50,561 nucleotides of DNA from Alphaproteobacteria bacterium. Its GTDB lineage: Bacteria > Pseudomonadota > Alphaproteobacteria > Micavibrionales > Micavibrionaceae. The position numbers and the translations under genes were made by a program. The stretch covers positions 1 through 50,561 of the forward strand of contig JAIOYC010000002.1 of the NCBI GenBank assembly GCA_021741325.1, given 5' to 3'. Shown in pieces: positions 7,974-16,837 of the stretch; position 1 is the stretch's first letter, and each line of letters starts with the position of its first letter. The notes under the pieces are model-generated. The model saw nothing but the letters and a program-made list of their open reading frames with translations. It ran no database searches and was not told the origin of the DNA.

Positions 7974-9689
7974 ATGTTTGGAAAAAAACAACAGGACGGC
8001 TCGCCGGCGAAAAAAGAACCTGAGACCAGTTCCTCCCCGGCTGAAAAATCATCGGGGGACGTAGCGTCTTCTCCGAAAAAGATGGACGGGCCTGTGAATA
8101 AACAAGCCCCCGCACCTCCGCAGGTATCCGTCACTGTAGATACCGCGGCCATGCTGGCCGGACTTGGGGACGCGCTGGCAACGCCAAACACGGGCGACCC
8201 GGACGATAGCGAAATAATCCGGACGAAACCTCCGTCCAGCCCTCCAAAAAAATCCTCAGGAGAACTCTTGCCAAAACCGGCGGAATTTTTTCCCGAGAAA
8301 CCCGTCGAAAAAAAAGAAAAAAAGCCTTCTAAAAAAGATTCCGAAGACCCCTTCACCTCCAAGTCTCTTCCTGCATCCGAGGGTGCCGGGAAAAAAGAAG
8401 ATCCTGCCTCCCTCTCGGCTCTGCGCCTGCAGCGCGCCCGAAACCGGATCTGGCTGGATTTACGCGACGGAATTGATTTAAAAGCGCTCTCCCGCATGGA
8501 TGGAAAGGCCGCGCGGAACGAGGTTTATTCGGCGGTCGAGGAAATCGCGCGCTTTCGCAATCTTGATCTCACTCCCGCAGAACTCCAAAGCATTGGAAAA
8601 GAATGCGCCGACGATATGCTGGGTTTCGGTCCGCTGGAAGAATTGCTGGAACGCGACGACATAGCGGATATCATGATCAACGGTCCCGATGTCACCTATA
8701 TCGAGGTTAAGGGCAAGATCGAGCGAGCGAGTATCAAGTTTCGCGACAATCAACATCTTGTCACCATCTGCCAGCGCATCGTGGGCGCGATCGGACGACG
8801 CGTGGACGAAGCCTCCCCCATTTGCGATGCTCGCCTTCCGGACGGTTCGCGCGTGAATGTCATCATTCCGCCGCTGGCTGTGGACGGCGCGTGCATGACC
8901 ATCCGGAAATTTAAAAAGGATAAGCTGACCCTCGAAAAGCTGATGGAGTTCGGCTCCATGACGCCCAGCTGCGCCAAACTTATCATGGCGGTGGGGCGCT
9001 GCCGTGTGAATGTGCTCGTTTCCGGCGGGACGGGCTCGGGCAAGACCACCATGCTGAACTGCCTTACCTATTATATCGAAGAGGGTGAGCGGATCATCAC
9101 CTGCGAGGACGCCTGCGAACTCCAATTGCAGCAGCCGCATGTGGTGCGTCTTGAAACGCGCCCCCCCAACCTTGAGGGCGTAGGCGAGATCACCATGCGC
9201 GATCTGGTAAAGAACTGTCTGCGGATGCGCCCCGAACGCATCATCGTCGGTGAGGTGCGCGGGCCGGAAGCCTTCGATTTGCTGCAGGCGATGAACACCG
9301 GCCATGACGGTTCCATGGGAACCGTCCATGCGAACAATCCGCGCGAAGCCATTTCCCGGATGGAGAACATGATCGCCATGGGCGGCTTAAACCTTCCCCA
9401 AAAGGCCGTGCGGGAACAAATCGCCTCCGCCGTTAACGTGGTGATCCAGGTGCAGCGCCTGCGCGACGGCTCCCGCAAGACCACGCATGTCACCGAAATC
9501 ACGGGAATGGAAGGTGATATCGTTACCATGCAGGATCTGTTCGTTCTGGACATTTTGGGGGAAGACGAAAACGGGAAATTAATTACCAAGCACCGTTCCA
9601 CGGGCCTGCGCCCGAAATTCTACGATAATGCCCGGCAGTTCGGCGTGGAGAAACTGGTTCTGGACGCTATGGAAGAGGCATACGACTGA
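7974..9689 (+). CDS. cpaF: Tad secretion ATPase CpaF (TadA)
   Basis: A 571-residue hexameric ATPase of the VirB11/GspE superfamily that powers Flp pilus assembly. The first ~150 residues are Lys/Ser/Pro-rich and look disordered, a long extension for the family. The conserved core includes DIMINGPDVTYIEVKGKIE and the Walker A GGTGSGKT (351-358). Further on come the Walker B/His-box region (RPERIIVGEVRGPEAFDLLQ) and MNTGHDGSMGTVHANNPREA. The stop overlaps the tadB start by one base. Confidence 0.97.
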   Translation: MFGKKQQDGSPAKKEPETSSSPAEKSSGDVASSPKKMDGPVNKQAPAPPQVSVTVDTAAMLAGLGDALATPNTGDPDDSEIIRTKPPSSPPKKSSGELLPKPAEFFPEKPVEKKEKKPSKKDSEDPFTSKSLPASEGAGKKEDPASLSALRLQRARNRIWLDLRDGIDLKALSRMDGKAARNEVYSAVEEIARFRNLDLTPAELQSIGKECADDMLGFGPLEELLERDDIADIMINGPDVTYIEVKGKIERASIKFRDNQHLVTICQRIVGAIGRRVDEASPICDARLPDGSRVNVIIPPLAVDGACMTIRKFKKDKLTLEKLMEFGSMTPSCAKLIMAVGRCRVNVLVSGGTGSGKTTMLNCLTYYIEEGERIITCEDACELQLQQPHVVRLETRPPNLEGVGEITMRDLVKNCLRMRPERIIVGEVRGPEAFDLLQAMNTGHDGSMGTVHANNPREAISRMENMIAMGGLNLPQKAVREQIASAVNVVIQVQRLRDGSRKTTHVTEITGMEGDIVTMQDLFVLDILGEDENGKLITKHRSTGLRPKFYDNARQFGVEKLVLDAMEEAYD

Positions 9690-10681
9690 TGCCTTTGCTG
9701 CAAATCATCCTCACCATTCTTATCTTTGTGATCGCATTGGGTGGAGCTTTTCTTTATCTTTCCCGCCAGGAGATCCAACGAAAAAAGCGCCTGATGGGAG
9801 TCATCAAAGGCGACGGTTCACGCGCCGACCGGCCAAAAGACACGGAAAAAGACCGTCAGAACAAGCGCCGCGAGGTAATGACCAAAAAACTGAAGGGAAC
9901 AAAACTCCAAGAAGAGAGCACAGAGAAAAAAAAGAAAAAAGTTCCGATTACCCTTCTGATACAACAGGCAGGCCTTGAGATTTCTGAGAAAAAATTCTGG
10001 ACTTTCTCCGTCCTGTTAATGATCGGCATGATCATTGCGGCGGCCGCCTCCGGACAGTCGCCTTTTGTGATCCTCATGGCTGGAATTGTCGGACTTCTGG
10101 GTCTTCCGCGTTTTATCCTTAAACGCAAAGCGGCCAAACGGCAGAAGAAATTTCTGGAGGAATTTCCCGACGCCCTGGAAGCGACCGTGCGGCTTTTAAA
10201 GGCCGGGATGCCGGTCTCGGAAGCCATTTTGATGATTTCCCGGGAATATTCCGGCCCCGTGGGCGAGGAAATGTCCCGAATTTATGATAAGCAGAAAATA
10301 GGAATCTCCCTCCCCGAGGCCGCCTTCGACGCCACAAAACGGATGCCGCTCTCGGAAATGCATATGTTCGCCACGGGTCTTTCGATTCAGGCCCAAACCG
10401 GATCCAGCCTTTCGGAAGTTCTGACCAATCTTGCAAGCGTCATCCGGGCGCGTTTCCGGCTCAAGCGCAAGATCAAGGCCTTGTCGTCCGAGGCCATTGT
10501 CTCTGCCAGTATTATTGGAGCTCTGCCGAATTTCGTCGCTCTGAGCCTCTATTTCGTGAACCGGGATTATATTAGCGTCCTGCTGACCGATTCTTTCGGC
10601 AAAATCCTTCTGGGCGGCGCGATCGCATGGATGTGCCTGGGTATCATCGTGATGAAGGCCATGATCAATTTCAAGATTTAG
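9689..10681 (+). CDS. tadB: Tad inner-membrane platform protein TadB
   Basis: A 330-residue type II secretion F-family membrane protein. There is an N-terminal helix (residues ~5-25), a highly charged Lys/Arg/Glu linker (~30-85), two membrane helices (~105-145), a cytosolic GspF-like domain with EFPDALEATVRLLKAGMPVSEAI, and C-terminal helices. It pairs with TadC to form the pilus platform that the CpaF ATPase drives. The ATG shares its A with the cpaF TGA, so translation is coupled. Confidence 0.94.
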   Translation: MPLLQIILTILIFVIALGGAFLYLSRQEIQRKKRLMGVIKGDGSRADRPKDTEKDRQNKRREVMTKKLKGTKLQEESTEKKKKKVPITLLIQQAGLEISEKKFWTFSVLLMIGMIIAAAASGQSPFVILMAGIVGLLGLPRFILKRKAAKRQKKFLEEFPDALEATVRLLKAGMPVSEAILMISREYSGPVGEEMSRIYDKQKIGISLPEAAFDATKRMPLSEMHMFATGLSIQAQTGSSLSEVLTNLASVIRARFRLKRKIKALSSEAIVSASIIGALPNFVALSLYFVNRDYISVLLTDSFGKILLGGAIAWMCLGIIVMKAMINFKI

Positions 10682-10693
10682 AAAGGCAGAAAC

Positions 10694-11659
10694 ATGGAGT
10701 TTGCCCTCGACAACCAGTTCCTCATCACACTCATCAGCGCGCTGGCAGCCGCCGGATCGTTCGCCGCTTTTGCCCTGCCTTTCATGAAAAAAACGGAAAG
10801 GAAAGAGCACTTCCGGGCCGTCATTGAAAAGCGCCGCAAAGCCCTTTTCGAGGCGACGCGCGAAGGATCCATTCATAAGGGAAAACCCGGCTCAAATGTA
10901 TCCGCCCGGGAATCCATCGCCACCTTTTACAAGGTCCAGCAGATGGCCGGGAAAATGGGCGAAAAGATACGCGAGAAAATGATGCAGGCGGGCATACGAG
11001 ACCCTAAGGCGCCCATCAAGTTCATGATCGCGCAAGCCGTCACGCCGTTGATCCTGTGCGGGTTCGCCATGATATTTATCGCCGGTTCGGAAAAAGAGAT
11101 TTCCAACATCATGCGCCTCACCATCCTTCTGGCGGCGGGAATCGCCGGCTATAAGCTCCCGGATATCTTGCTCAAGAACACCGCCCTGAAACGCCAGCAG
11201 GAAATCAATCTGAGTTTTGCCGATGCGCTGGATATGATGCTGATCTGCGTTCAAGGCGGGATTGGTTTGGAACAAACGATAGATCGGGTCGCGCACGAAA
11301 TTGTAGAATCTTCCCCCACCCTTGCGGAGGAACTCGGTATTTTGAGCGCCGAGATGGCGATGCTGAACGACCGGCGCAAGGCCTTGCAGGATTTCGCCCG
11401 GCGCGTGGGAAGCGGGGCGGCCAAAAGTTTTGCTACCACCCTGGTCCAGGCCGAACAATACGGGACTTCGGTTTCGCAGGCCATGCGGGTAATGGCCGAT
11501 GAATTGCGGGAATCGCGCATGGCCCTGGCCGAGCAGAAAGCGGCCTCGCTCCCGCCAAAATTGACGGTACCAATGATCCTGTTTTTTCTGCCCGCTCTCT
11601 TCATCGTGATTCTCGGTCCTGCCGGGATTCAGGCCTCCCACGCGGGAATGGGCGGCTAA
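10694..11659 (+). CDS. tadC: Tad inner-membrane platform protein TadC
   Basis: A 321-residue partner of TadB in the same GspF superfamily. There is an N-terminal membrane helix, a central pair of helices (~115-160), a cytosolic domain with INLSFADALDMMLICVQGGIGLEQTI, and a C-terminal helix near PKLTVPMILFFLPALFIVIL. AAGGCAG lies before the ATG, twelve bases after tadB. It is the last pilus gene here: no tadD, tadE, tadF, tadG or Flp pilin gene follows or precedes the cluster in this window. Confidence 0.93.
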   Translation: MEFALDNQFLITLISALAAAGSFAAFALPFMKKTERKEHFRAVIEKRRKALFEATREGSIHKGKPGSNVSARESIATFYKVQQMAGKMGEKIREKMMQAGIRDPKAPIKFMIAQAVTPLILCGFAMIFIAGSEKEISNIMRLTILLAAGIAGYKLPDILLKNTALKRQQEINLSFADALDMMLICVQGGIGLEQTIDRVAHEIVESSPTLAEELGILSAEMAMLNDRRKALQDFARRVGSGAAKSFATTLVQAEQYGTSVSQAMRVMADELRESRMALAEQKAASLPPKLTVPMILFFLPALFIVILGPAGIQASHAGMGG

Positions 11660-11703
11660 AAGACCGTGCATAAAAACCCCCTGTTTTTCTCGGCGCGGCG
11701 TTG

Positions 11704-11709
11704 TACTCT
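11704..11709 (+). promoter_or_regulatory. -10 element for a probable leaderless recG transcript
   Basis: TACTCT lies six bases before the recG ATG, with no Shine-Dalgarno sequence between. No clear -35 is visible. Confidence 0.4.
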
Positions 11710-11715
11710 GCGTTT

Positions 11716-13803
11716 ATGTCCCGGCCCTTTGATCTCGACCCGATTTTCCGCAGTCTTACGGCCCTGCCGGGCGTGGGTCCCCGCAACGCGAAGCTTTTCG
11801 AGCGCCTGACCGGCGGGCCGAAGGTTTTGGATCTGCTGTGGCATCTGCCGATTGATTTCGTGGACCGCCGATTTTCCCCGAAAATTTCCGGCGCGCCGGA
11901 TGGAAAAATCGCAACCCTGGCGCTGAAAATCGGCAAGCACTTCCCCAACGCCAAAAAAGGCCAGCCTTACCGCGTCTGGTGTACCGATGATACCGGCACG
12001 ATCAACCTCGTATTTTTTCACGCCAATAAGGGCTGGATTGAAAAACAGCTTCCCGAAGGCGCGGATTTGATCGTCAGCGGCCGGGTCGAATACTACAACG
12101 GCAACCCGCAGATCGTTCACCCCGACGCCATCGCAAAACCGGAAGATCGCACCGCCATTGAGATCATGGAGCCCGTTTATCCCCTGACACAGGGTCTCAC
12201 GAATCAGGCCGTGCGCAAAGCCTTGCAGGCCTCCCTAAAATTCGTGCCCGCGATGCCGGAATGGCTGGACCCCGCGCTGAAAAAACGGGAAAATTGGCCC
12301 GACTGGAACAGCGCGCTCCGCGCGGCGCACCAACCGGAAGACGAGCACGGGCTTTCCCCGCTTCATCCCGCGCGGGCGCGGCTGGCCTATGACGAGCTTC
12401 TGGCCAACCAGCTCACACTGGCCCTCGTCCGGCGGCAACAGAAAAAGAAGGCCGGACGCAGCTTTAAAACGCCGGGCCTTCTCAAGGAAAAACTCATCGC
12501 GGCGCTTCCCTTTGCCCTGACGGGCGCGCAGAAACGGACCCTTGCGGAAATTGAATCGGATATGGTCCAACCCCTGCGGATGCTGCGCCTGCTGCAAGGC
12601 GACGTGGGCAGTGGCAAGACCATTGTGGCCTGCCTTGCCATGCTGGGGGCGGTGGAATCGGGTGCGCAGGCCGCACTGATGGCTCCTACCGAAATCCTGG
12701 CCCGCCAGCACGCGCAAAGCCTCAAGCCGTGGCTGGATATGGCAGGCGTACGCAGCCTCGTCCTCACCGGGCGGGACAAGGGCAAGGCCCGGGAAGCCCT
12801 TCTGGAGCATATCCGCAACGGCGAAGCGCAGATCGTGATCGGCACGCACGCCCTGTTCCAGGACGATATCGAATTTTCCAATCTGGGCCTGGCCGTGATC
12901 GACGAACAGCATCGCTTCGGCGTTCACCAGCGGCTTCAGCTTTCCGCGAAGGGAAAGGGCACGGATATTCTGGTCATGACGGCCACGCCCATTCCGCGCA
13001 CGCTGGCCCTGACCGCGTATGGCGACATGGATGTCAGCCGTCTGGATGAAAAGCCGCCCGGACGCCGGCCCATCGAAACGCTGCTTCTGCCCTCCGACCG
13101 GCTGGAGGACATGGTCGCGGGCCTGAAACGCCGTATCGGCCAAGGCGCGCGCGTTTACTGGGTTTGTCCGCTGGTCGAGGAATCCGAGCTTCTGGATCTT
13201 GCCGCCGCGACGGAGCGCCATGAAACTCTGCAGAACTGGTTCGGGGACCGGGTGGGGCTTATCCACGGCCGCCTCAAGCCCGATGAAAAAGATTCGGTGA
13301 TGGAAAAATTCACCGCCGGGGATCTGGATGTTCTTGTCGCCACAACCGTCATAGAGGTCGGGGTGGACGTGCCCGAAGCCACGATCATGGTGATCGAACA
13401 TGCGGAGCGATTCGGATTGTCCCAGCTTCACCAGCTGCGCGGACGGGTGGGGCGCGGCGCGCAGCAGTCCTATTGCTTCTTGATGTACGCACCCCCGCTG
13501 GGAGAGATCGCCAAGGAACGCCTGTCCATCATGCGCGCCACGGAGGATGGATTCGTTCTTGCGGAAAAAGACCTGGAACTGCGGGGCGGCGGAGACGCGC
13601 TGGGCGTACGTCAGAGCGGAATGCCCGGTTTCCGCCTGGCCGACCTGAGCGTCCATGGCGGATTGCTGTCCGTGGCGCATGACGACGCGCGGCTTCTTCT
13701 GGAGAAAGATCCGGACCTGTCCACCCCGCGCGGACAGGCGCTGAAAACGCTTCTTTATCTGTTCGAGCAGGATCAGGCGATCCAGTATTTAAGATCGGGG
13801 TAA
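11716..13803 (+). CDS. recG: ATP-dependent DNA helicase RecG
   Basis: A 695-residue branch-migration helicase that remodels stalled forks and Holliday junctions. The order is as expected: a wedge OB domain (residues ~1-200), then a superfamily 2 helicase with Walker A LQGDVGSGKTIVA, Walker B as DEQH, MTATPIPRTL, and the C-terminal helicase motifs DVLVATTVIEVGVDVPEAT and LHQLRGRVGRG. The end holds the RecG-specific ERLSIMRATEDGFVLAEKDL and RGGGDALGVRQSG. The ATG at 11716 is chosen over an in-frame one 15 bases upstream because the -10 motif lies just before it. Confidence 0.97.
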   Translation: MSRPFDLDPIFRSLTALPGVGPRNAKLFERLTGGPKVLDLLWHLPIDFVDRRFSPKISGAPDGKIATLALKIGKHFPNAKKGQPYRVWCTDDTGTINLVFFHANKGWIEKQLPEGADLIVSGRVEYYNGNPQIVHPDAIAKPEDRTAIEIMEPVYPLTQGLTNQAVRKALQASLKFVPAMPEWLDPALKKRENWPDWNSALRAAHQPEDEHGLSPLHPARARLAYDELLANQLTLALVRRQQKKKAGRSFKTPGLLKEKLIAALPFALTGAQKRTLAEIESDMVQPLRMLRLLQGDVGSGKTIVACLAMLGAVESGAQAALMAPTEILARQHAQSLKPWLDMAGVRSLVLTGRDKGKAREALLEHIRNGEAQIVIGTHALFQDDIEFSNLGLAVIDEQHRFGVHQRLQLSAKGKGTDILVMTATPIPRTLALTAYGDMDVSRLDEKPPGRRPIETLLLPSDRLEDMVAGLKRRIGQGARVYWVCPLVEESELLDLAAATERHETLQNWFGDRVGLIHGRLKPDEKDSVMEKFTAGDLDVLVATTVIEVGVDVPEATIMVIEHAERFGLSQLHQLRGRVGRGAQQSYCFLMYAPPLGEIAKERLSIMRATEDGFVLAEKDLELRGGGDALGVRQSGMPGFRLADLSVHGGLLSVAHDDARLLLEKDPDLSTPRGQALKTLLYLFEQDQAIQYLRSG

Positions 13804-13872
13804 ACTTAGAGTTTATGCAAGCAATTGTTTTTAATATATTTTTAGAATTCACAAGTTCGTTTGTCATTTTTT

Positions 13873-13961
13873 GGGGAGGGGGTGGGGGTATTAATTTTTC
13901 TATAATAAATAAACGCAGGCGCAGATGGGGGCCGTTGGATTTTAGGAACTTAGGGTGGGGG
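13873..13961 (+). repeat. G-run cluster (C-rich on the minus strand)
   Basis: Runs of four, five and five G occur within 16 bases (13873-13888), another run of five at 13927-13931, and GGGTGGGGG at 13953-13961. On the plus strand this could form a G-quadruplex; on the minus strand it would give a C-rich RNA just downstream of the promoter at 13982-14010. Confidence 0.6.
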
Positions 13962-13981
13962 ACCAAGGTGCTCACCGGATA

Positions 13982-14010
13982 AATATAGGATTATTTTCCT
14001 GTAATGTCAA
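13982..14010 (-). promoter_or_regulatory. Near-consensus sigma-70 promoter on the minus strand
   Basis: TTGACA (14005-14010) and TATATT (13982-13987) are separated by exactly 17 bases, the best promoter match in the window. No annotated gene begins just downstream. A GTG lies six bases after the -10 (13973-13975) and opens a 148-codon frame, but most of that frame is antisense to the recG 3' end. A small RNA or a leaderless peptide is possible. Confidence 0.55.
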
Positions 14011-14061
14011 GGGGATTCGGAAAGAGAAATTAAACGGAGGCACTGCCTTGAAAAATTTCAT

Positions 14062-14098
14062 GCAAAGACCGCAAAAGAAACCGCAAAGGGCGCAAGAA
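14062..14098 (+). repeat. Short imperfect GCAAA-type tandem repeat
   Basis: Four units starting GCAA (GCAAAGACC, GCAAAAGAAACC, GCAAAGGGC, GCAAGAA) follow each other. They fall inside a possible 17-codon frame at 14048-14101 that begins TTG with GGAGG upstream; I do not claim that frame as a gene. Confidence 0.35.
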
Positions 14099-14121
14099 TA
14101 ATTTTGGATTCAGCTAGAAAT

Positions 14122-14538
14122 TCACCCTGAGCGAATCGCGCCGGTTGCCAGCACATCGGCGCGTTCATTTTCGGGGTGGCCGTCATGACCCCGGACCCAG
14201 TGGAATTTGACTTTATGAATCTGAAGAAGGGCGTCGATTTCCTTCCAGAGATCCTGATTTTTGATTCGGGCAGGCCAGCCCTTCGCCTTCCAGCCCTTCA
14301 TCCATTCGGTGACGCCCTTTTGCACGTAGGTGCTGTCGGTGTAAAGATCCACGATGGAGGGTTTTTTCAGAATTTTGAGCGCTTCGATCACCGCCTGCAT
14401 TTCCATCCGGTTGTTGGTGGTGGCCGGTTCGCCGCCCGAGATTTCCTTTTCGTGGCCGTTCCAGCGCAGGACCGCGCCCCATCCGCCCGGACCGGGATTG
14501 CCGCTGCACGCGCCGTCGGTGAAAATTTCTATACTCAT
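14122..14538 (-). CDS. rnhA: Ribonuclease HI
   Basis: A 138-residue enzyme that cuts the RNA strand of RNA-DNA hybrids. The four carboxylates of the active site are visible: Asp8 ([11 protein letters not shown]), Glu46 (NNRMEMQAV), Asp68 (LYTDSTYV) and Asp128 (NERADVLA), with the loop His at 121 (GHDGHPENE). The start ATG overlaps the thrB stop in an ATGA, so the pair is translationally coupled. The order thrB-rnhA is common in alphaproteobacteria. Confidence 0.97.
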   Translation of the reverse strand: MSIEIFTDGACSGNPGPGGWGAVLRWNGHEKEISGGEPATTNNRMEMQAVIEALKILKKPSIVDLYTDSTYVQKGVTEWMKGWKAKGWPARIKNQDLWKEIDALLQIHKVKFHWVRGHDGHPENERADVLATGAIRSG

Positions 14539-15500
14539 GCTGCGATGATATCCCGTGCGCGGTGAAACCGTAAACGATCGAGATATTCCCCCGGATCATG
14601 GGGCGTCATGAGAGATTCCGCCGGGTCATGGGTGAGATATTCCTCCAGCCGGGACATCAGGAAGCGCAAAGACGCCAGCCGGCAGGCGGTCTGGAAAGCA
14701 GCCCGCTCCGCCTCTTCCAGCAGACGTACACCCTCATACCCCGCCAGCAGGGCATGGAAATTTCTCTCCTGAAAATGCCCGGCCCCGTCGAAACACCAGG
14801 CGTTGGCCACAATCGCCAGATCGTAGACCAGCGCGTGCGTACAGCCGAAATACAGGTCGATCATGGAAACGATCCGGCCTTCCCGGAAAAAAACATTGTC
14901 GGGAAACAAGTCACAATGCACGACGGCCCGGGGCAGGGTCTCTTCCGGCCAGTGCGCGCGTATATAGGCGATTTCCTCGGCAATCAGAGTGTTTAATTCA
15001 GGACTGTATTTTTTAATTTTTCCTGCCTGAGCCTGTGAAATATTTTCCATCCGCGCCAGCGGCCAGTCATTTTCACGTTGAGGCTGAAACTCCGCCGAGG
15101 CGCGATGCATCCGAGCTGTGAACTCCCCCATTTGCGCGCAATGATCCGGAGTCGTCTGTCCCCGGGGGATGTCCTCTCCCTCCAGAAAGCTGATGAGAAC
15201 GGCGGGTTTTTCCTGGATATCGTGAATCATGCGACCGTTTTTGTCCAATATGGCTTGGGGACAGTTGATCCCGCGCGCCGCCAGATGCGCGGCCCAGGCG
15301 AACAAAAAGGGCAGATCCGCGCGCCGGGTCCGCCGTTCCTCGAAAATCGTCAGGATGAAGCGGCCCCGGGTGGTGAAGACATGATAGTTGGTGTTGCTGA
15401 CGCCCCGGGCGATCCCGGCGAAGGAGACGGGGGGTCCGGTTTCATAGGGCTCCAGAAACGCCTGAAGCTCCTCAAGGGTAATGCGCGTGAAAACAGCCAT
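14535..15500 (-). CDS. thrB: Homoserine kinase, ThrB type II (phosphotransferase fold)
   Basis: A 321-residue kinase of the aminoglycoside/choline-kinase fold that phosphorylates L-homoserine in threonine synthesis. The N-terminus ([19 protein letters not shown]) and GVSNTNYHV are typical of the alphaproteobacterial enzyme. The catalytic loop is [13 protein letters not shown], followed by MIDLYFGC with the metal-binding Asp. It is first in a two-gene unit with rnhA. No Shine-Dalgarno sequence is seen; a TACAAT lies six bases before the ATG, suggesting a leaderless message. It is divergent from secB. Confidence 0.93.
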   Translation of the reverse strand: MAVFTRITLEELQAFLEPYETGPPVSFAGIARGVSNTNYHVFTTRGRFILTIFEERRTRRADLPFLFAWAAHLAARGINCPQAILDKNGRMIHDIQEKPAVLISFLEGEDIPRGQTTPDHCAQMGEFTARMHRASAEFQPQRENDWPLARMENISQAQAGKIKKYSPELNTLIAEEIAYIRAHWPEETLPRAVVHCDLFPDNVFFREGRIVSMIDLYFGCTHALVYDLAIVANAWCFDGAGHFQERNFHALLAGYEGVRLLEEAERAAFQTACRLASLRFLMSRLEEYLTHDPAESLMTPHDPGEYLDRLRFHRARDIIAA

Positions 15501-15506
15501 GAAAAG

Positions 15507-15512
15507 ATTGTA
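15507..15512 (-). promoter_or_regulatory. -10 element for a probable leaderless thrB transcript
   Basis: TACAAT on the minus strand lies exactly six bases before the thrB ATG. At 17 bases upstream sits TGTAAA, which is the reverse complement of the TTTACA used as the secB -35, so the two divergent promoters may share this site. Confidence 0.45.
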
Positions 15513-15529
15513 GAAGATCAGGGATTGGC

Positions 15530-15559
15530 TTTACAGCCCCCTCCCGACTTTAATAGAAT
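15530..15559 (+). promoter_or_regulatory. Candidate promoter of secB
   Basis: TTTACA (15530-15535) and TAGAAT (15554-15559) are separated by 18 bases. The start near 15566 would leave a leader of ~40 bases ending in a GGAG-type ribosome binding site before secB. Confidence 0.5.
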
Positions 15560-15604
15560 TGTCCCCGCGATCATTGAAAAATAAGAGATTCGGAGAAAAA
15601 GATC

Positions 15605-16114
15605 ATGGCTGAGGAAAAACAGGAACAGACGCAGGGCCCGGAAATGCCGGTTACCGTTTTGGCGCAATATATCCGCGACGTGTCTTTTGAAAACCCTCAC
15701 GCGACCGATATTCTGCGCGGGGCCGGGGCCCTGCCAGAGATGGATATCAATATCGGCATGGACGCCCGCAAGATCCCGGATGAAAATTCCGACAGTCTTT
15801 ATGAGGTCGTCCTCAACCTGCGCGCCGTGGCCAAGCGCCAGGAGCTGACTATTTTCATCGCGGAGCTTCAATACGGCATCACCGTGATCATCAGCGACGA
15901 AGTGCCCGAGGATAACCACCATCCGCTGCTGCTGATCGAGATTCCCCGCCTGGCCTTCCCGTTCGCGCGGCAGATCATGGCGAATCTAACGCAGCAAGGC
16001 GGCTATCCGCCGCTCCTTCTTAATCCCGTGGATTTCCACGCGCTCTACATGCAGCGGTTCGGCAAGGAAATCGAAGAGGCGCGCCGCCAGTTCGAAGCGG
16101 AACAGCAAGCCTAA
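15605..16114 (+). CDS. secB: Protein-export chaperone SecB
   Basis: A 169-residue cytosolic chaperone that keeps precursors unfolded and hands them to SecA. The region VLAQYIRDVSFENPHATDILRG is the family's opening signature, and IEIPRLAFPFARQIMANLTQQGGYPPL matches the conserved core. There are acidic/Gln-rich tails at both ends, as in other alphaproteobacterial SecB proteins. CGGAG precedes the ATG. It is convergent with dnaQ, only 15 bases apart. Confidence 0.97.
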   Translation: MAEEKQEQTQGPEMPVTVLAQYIRDVSFENPHATDILRGAGALPEMDINIGMDARKIPDENSDSLYEVVLNLRAVAKRQELTIFIAELQYGITVIISDEVPEDNHHPLLLIEIPRLAFPFARQIMANLTQQGGYPPLLLNPVDFHALYMQRFGKEIEEARRQFEAEQQA

Positions 16115-16129
16115 ACTCCCGAGCGGATT

Positions 16130-16837
16130 CTATCCGCTTGCGATCTTCCAAAGAGTTTTTCCCATTTTTTCCAAAAGGGCGTCGTGCAAGGCTTGCTCCG
16201 CCGGCGTGGGTTCGTGGGGGCGGGGTGCCCGCGGGGCTGAAGAGAGGGCAGGACCGCCCTGGATCACGTCCGCAGCCTTGGAAGGGCTCGCCGCCAGACC
16301 CAATCCGTGCTGGCGTCCGCCCAGAAGCTCCAGATACACTTCGGCCAGAAGCTCTGAGTCCAAAAGCGCGCCGTGGAAGGTGCGCGCGGTGTTGTCGATG
16401 CCGAAGCGGCGGCACAGGGCATCCAGATTGGCCGGGGAGCCCGGAAATTTCCGGCGGGCCATGGTGAGCGTATCCACCACCCGGGGCCAGGGAATGGGGG
16501 GGTGACCGACGGTCTGGAGCTCCCGGTTGATGAATTTCATGTCGAATTCAGCGTTGTGAATAACCAGCCGCGAATCGCCGATAAATTCCAGAAGATCGCT
16601 GTAGACCTGAGAAAAAACGGGTTTATCGGCCAGAAAAGAATCCGTGAGGCCGTGCACAGAAGTTGCTTCCGGCGGAACCGGGCGTTCAGGATTGATATAA
16701 AGTTGCAAATGCCGGCCGGTTGGTATGTGGTTCTCCAGCTCCACACAGCCAATCTCCACGAGCCGGTGGCCATCTTCGGGGGACATGCCGGTCGTTTCGG
16801 TGTCCAGAACGATCTCGCGCAGGAATTCGATGCTCAT
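16130..16837 (-). CDS. dnaQ: DNA polymerase III epsilon subunit (3'-5' proofreading exonuclease)
   Basis: A 235-residue DEDDh exonuclease. ExoI is VLDTETTGM (Asp/Glu pair), ExoII is VIHNAEFDMKFIN, and ExoIII ends in HGALLDSELLAEVYLELL with the catalytic His and Asp. The C-terminal tail (~55 residues, Pro/Ala-rich) is the usual polymerase-binding linker. The ATG at 16837 is chosen because it overlaps the upstream gene's stop in an ATGA; an ATG seven codons earlier would lie inside that gene. It is last in the aroE-coaE-amidotransferase-dnaQ unit, an order familiar in alphaproteobacteria. Confidence 0.95.
   Translation of the reverse strand: MSIEFLREIVLDTETTGMSPEDGHRLVEIGCVELENHIPTGRHLQLYINPERPVPPEATSVHGLTDSFLADKPVFSQVYSDLLEFIGDSRLVIHNAEFDMKFINRELQTVGHPPIPWPRVVDTLTMARRKFPGSPANLDALCRRFGIDNTARTFHGALLDSELLAEVYLELLGGRQHGLGLAASPSKAADVIQGGPALSSAPRAPRPHEPTPAEQALHDALLEKMGKTLWKIASG

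Larger units (their letters stand above)
13804..14121. other. Intergenic gap between convergent recG and rnhA
   Basis: A stretch of 318 bases with no recognised gene. It holds G-runs on the plus strand (13873-13888 and 13953-13961), a near-consensus promoter pointing left (13982-14010), and a GCAAA-type short repeat (14062-14098). It is much AT-richer than its surroundings outside the G-runs. Confidence 0.8.

Noticed and set aside
13529-13975. A 148-codon minus-strand frame starting GTG just after the strong promoter at 13982-14010
   Set aside because: Its last ~90 codons are exactly antisense to recG, where long shadow frames are expected, and the first part is low-complexity Pro/Leu. Kept only as a possible alternative in the finding on that promoter.
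14048-14101. A 17-codon frame (TTG start, GGAGG upstream) in the recG/rnhA gap
   Set aside because: Too short and repetitive (GCAAA units) to support as a gene without conservation or expression data.
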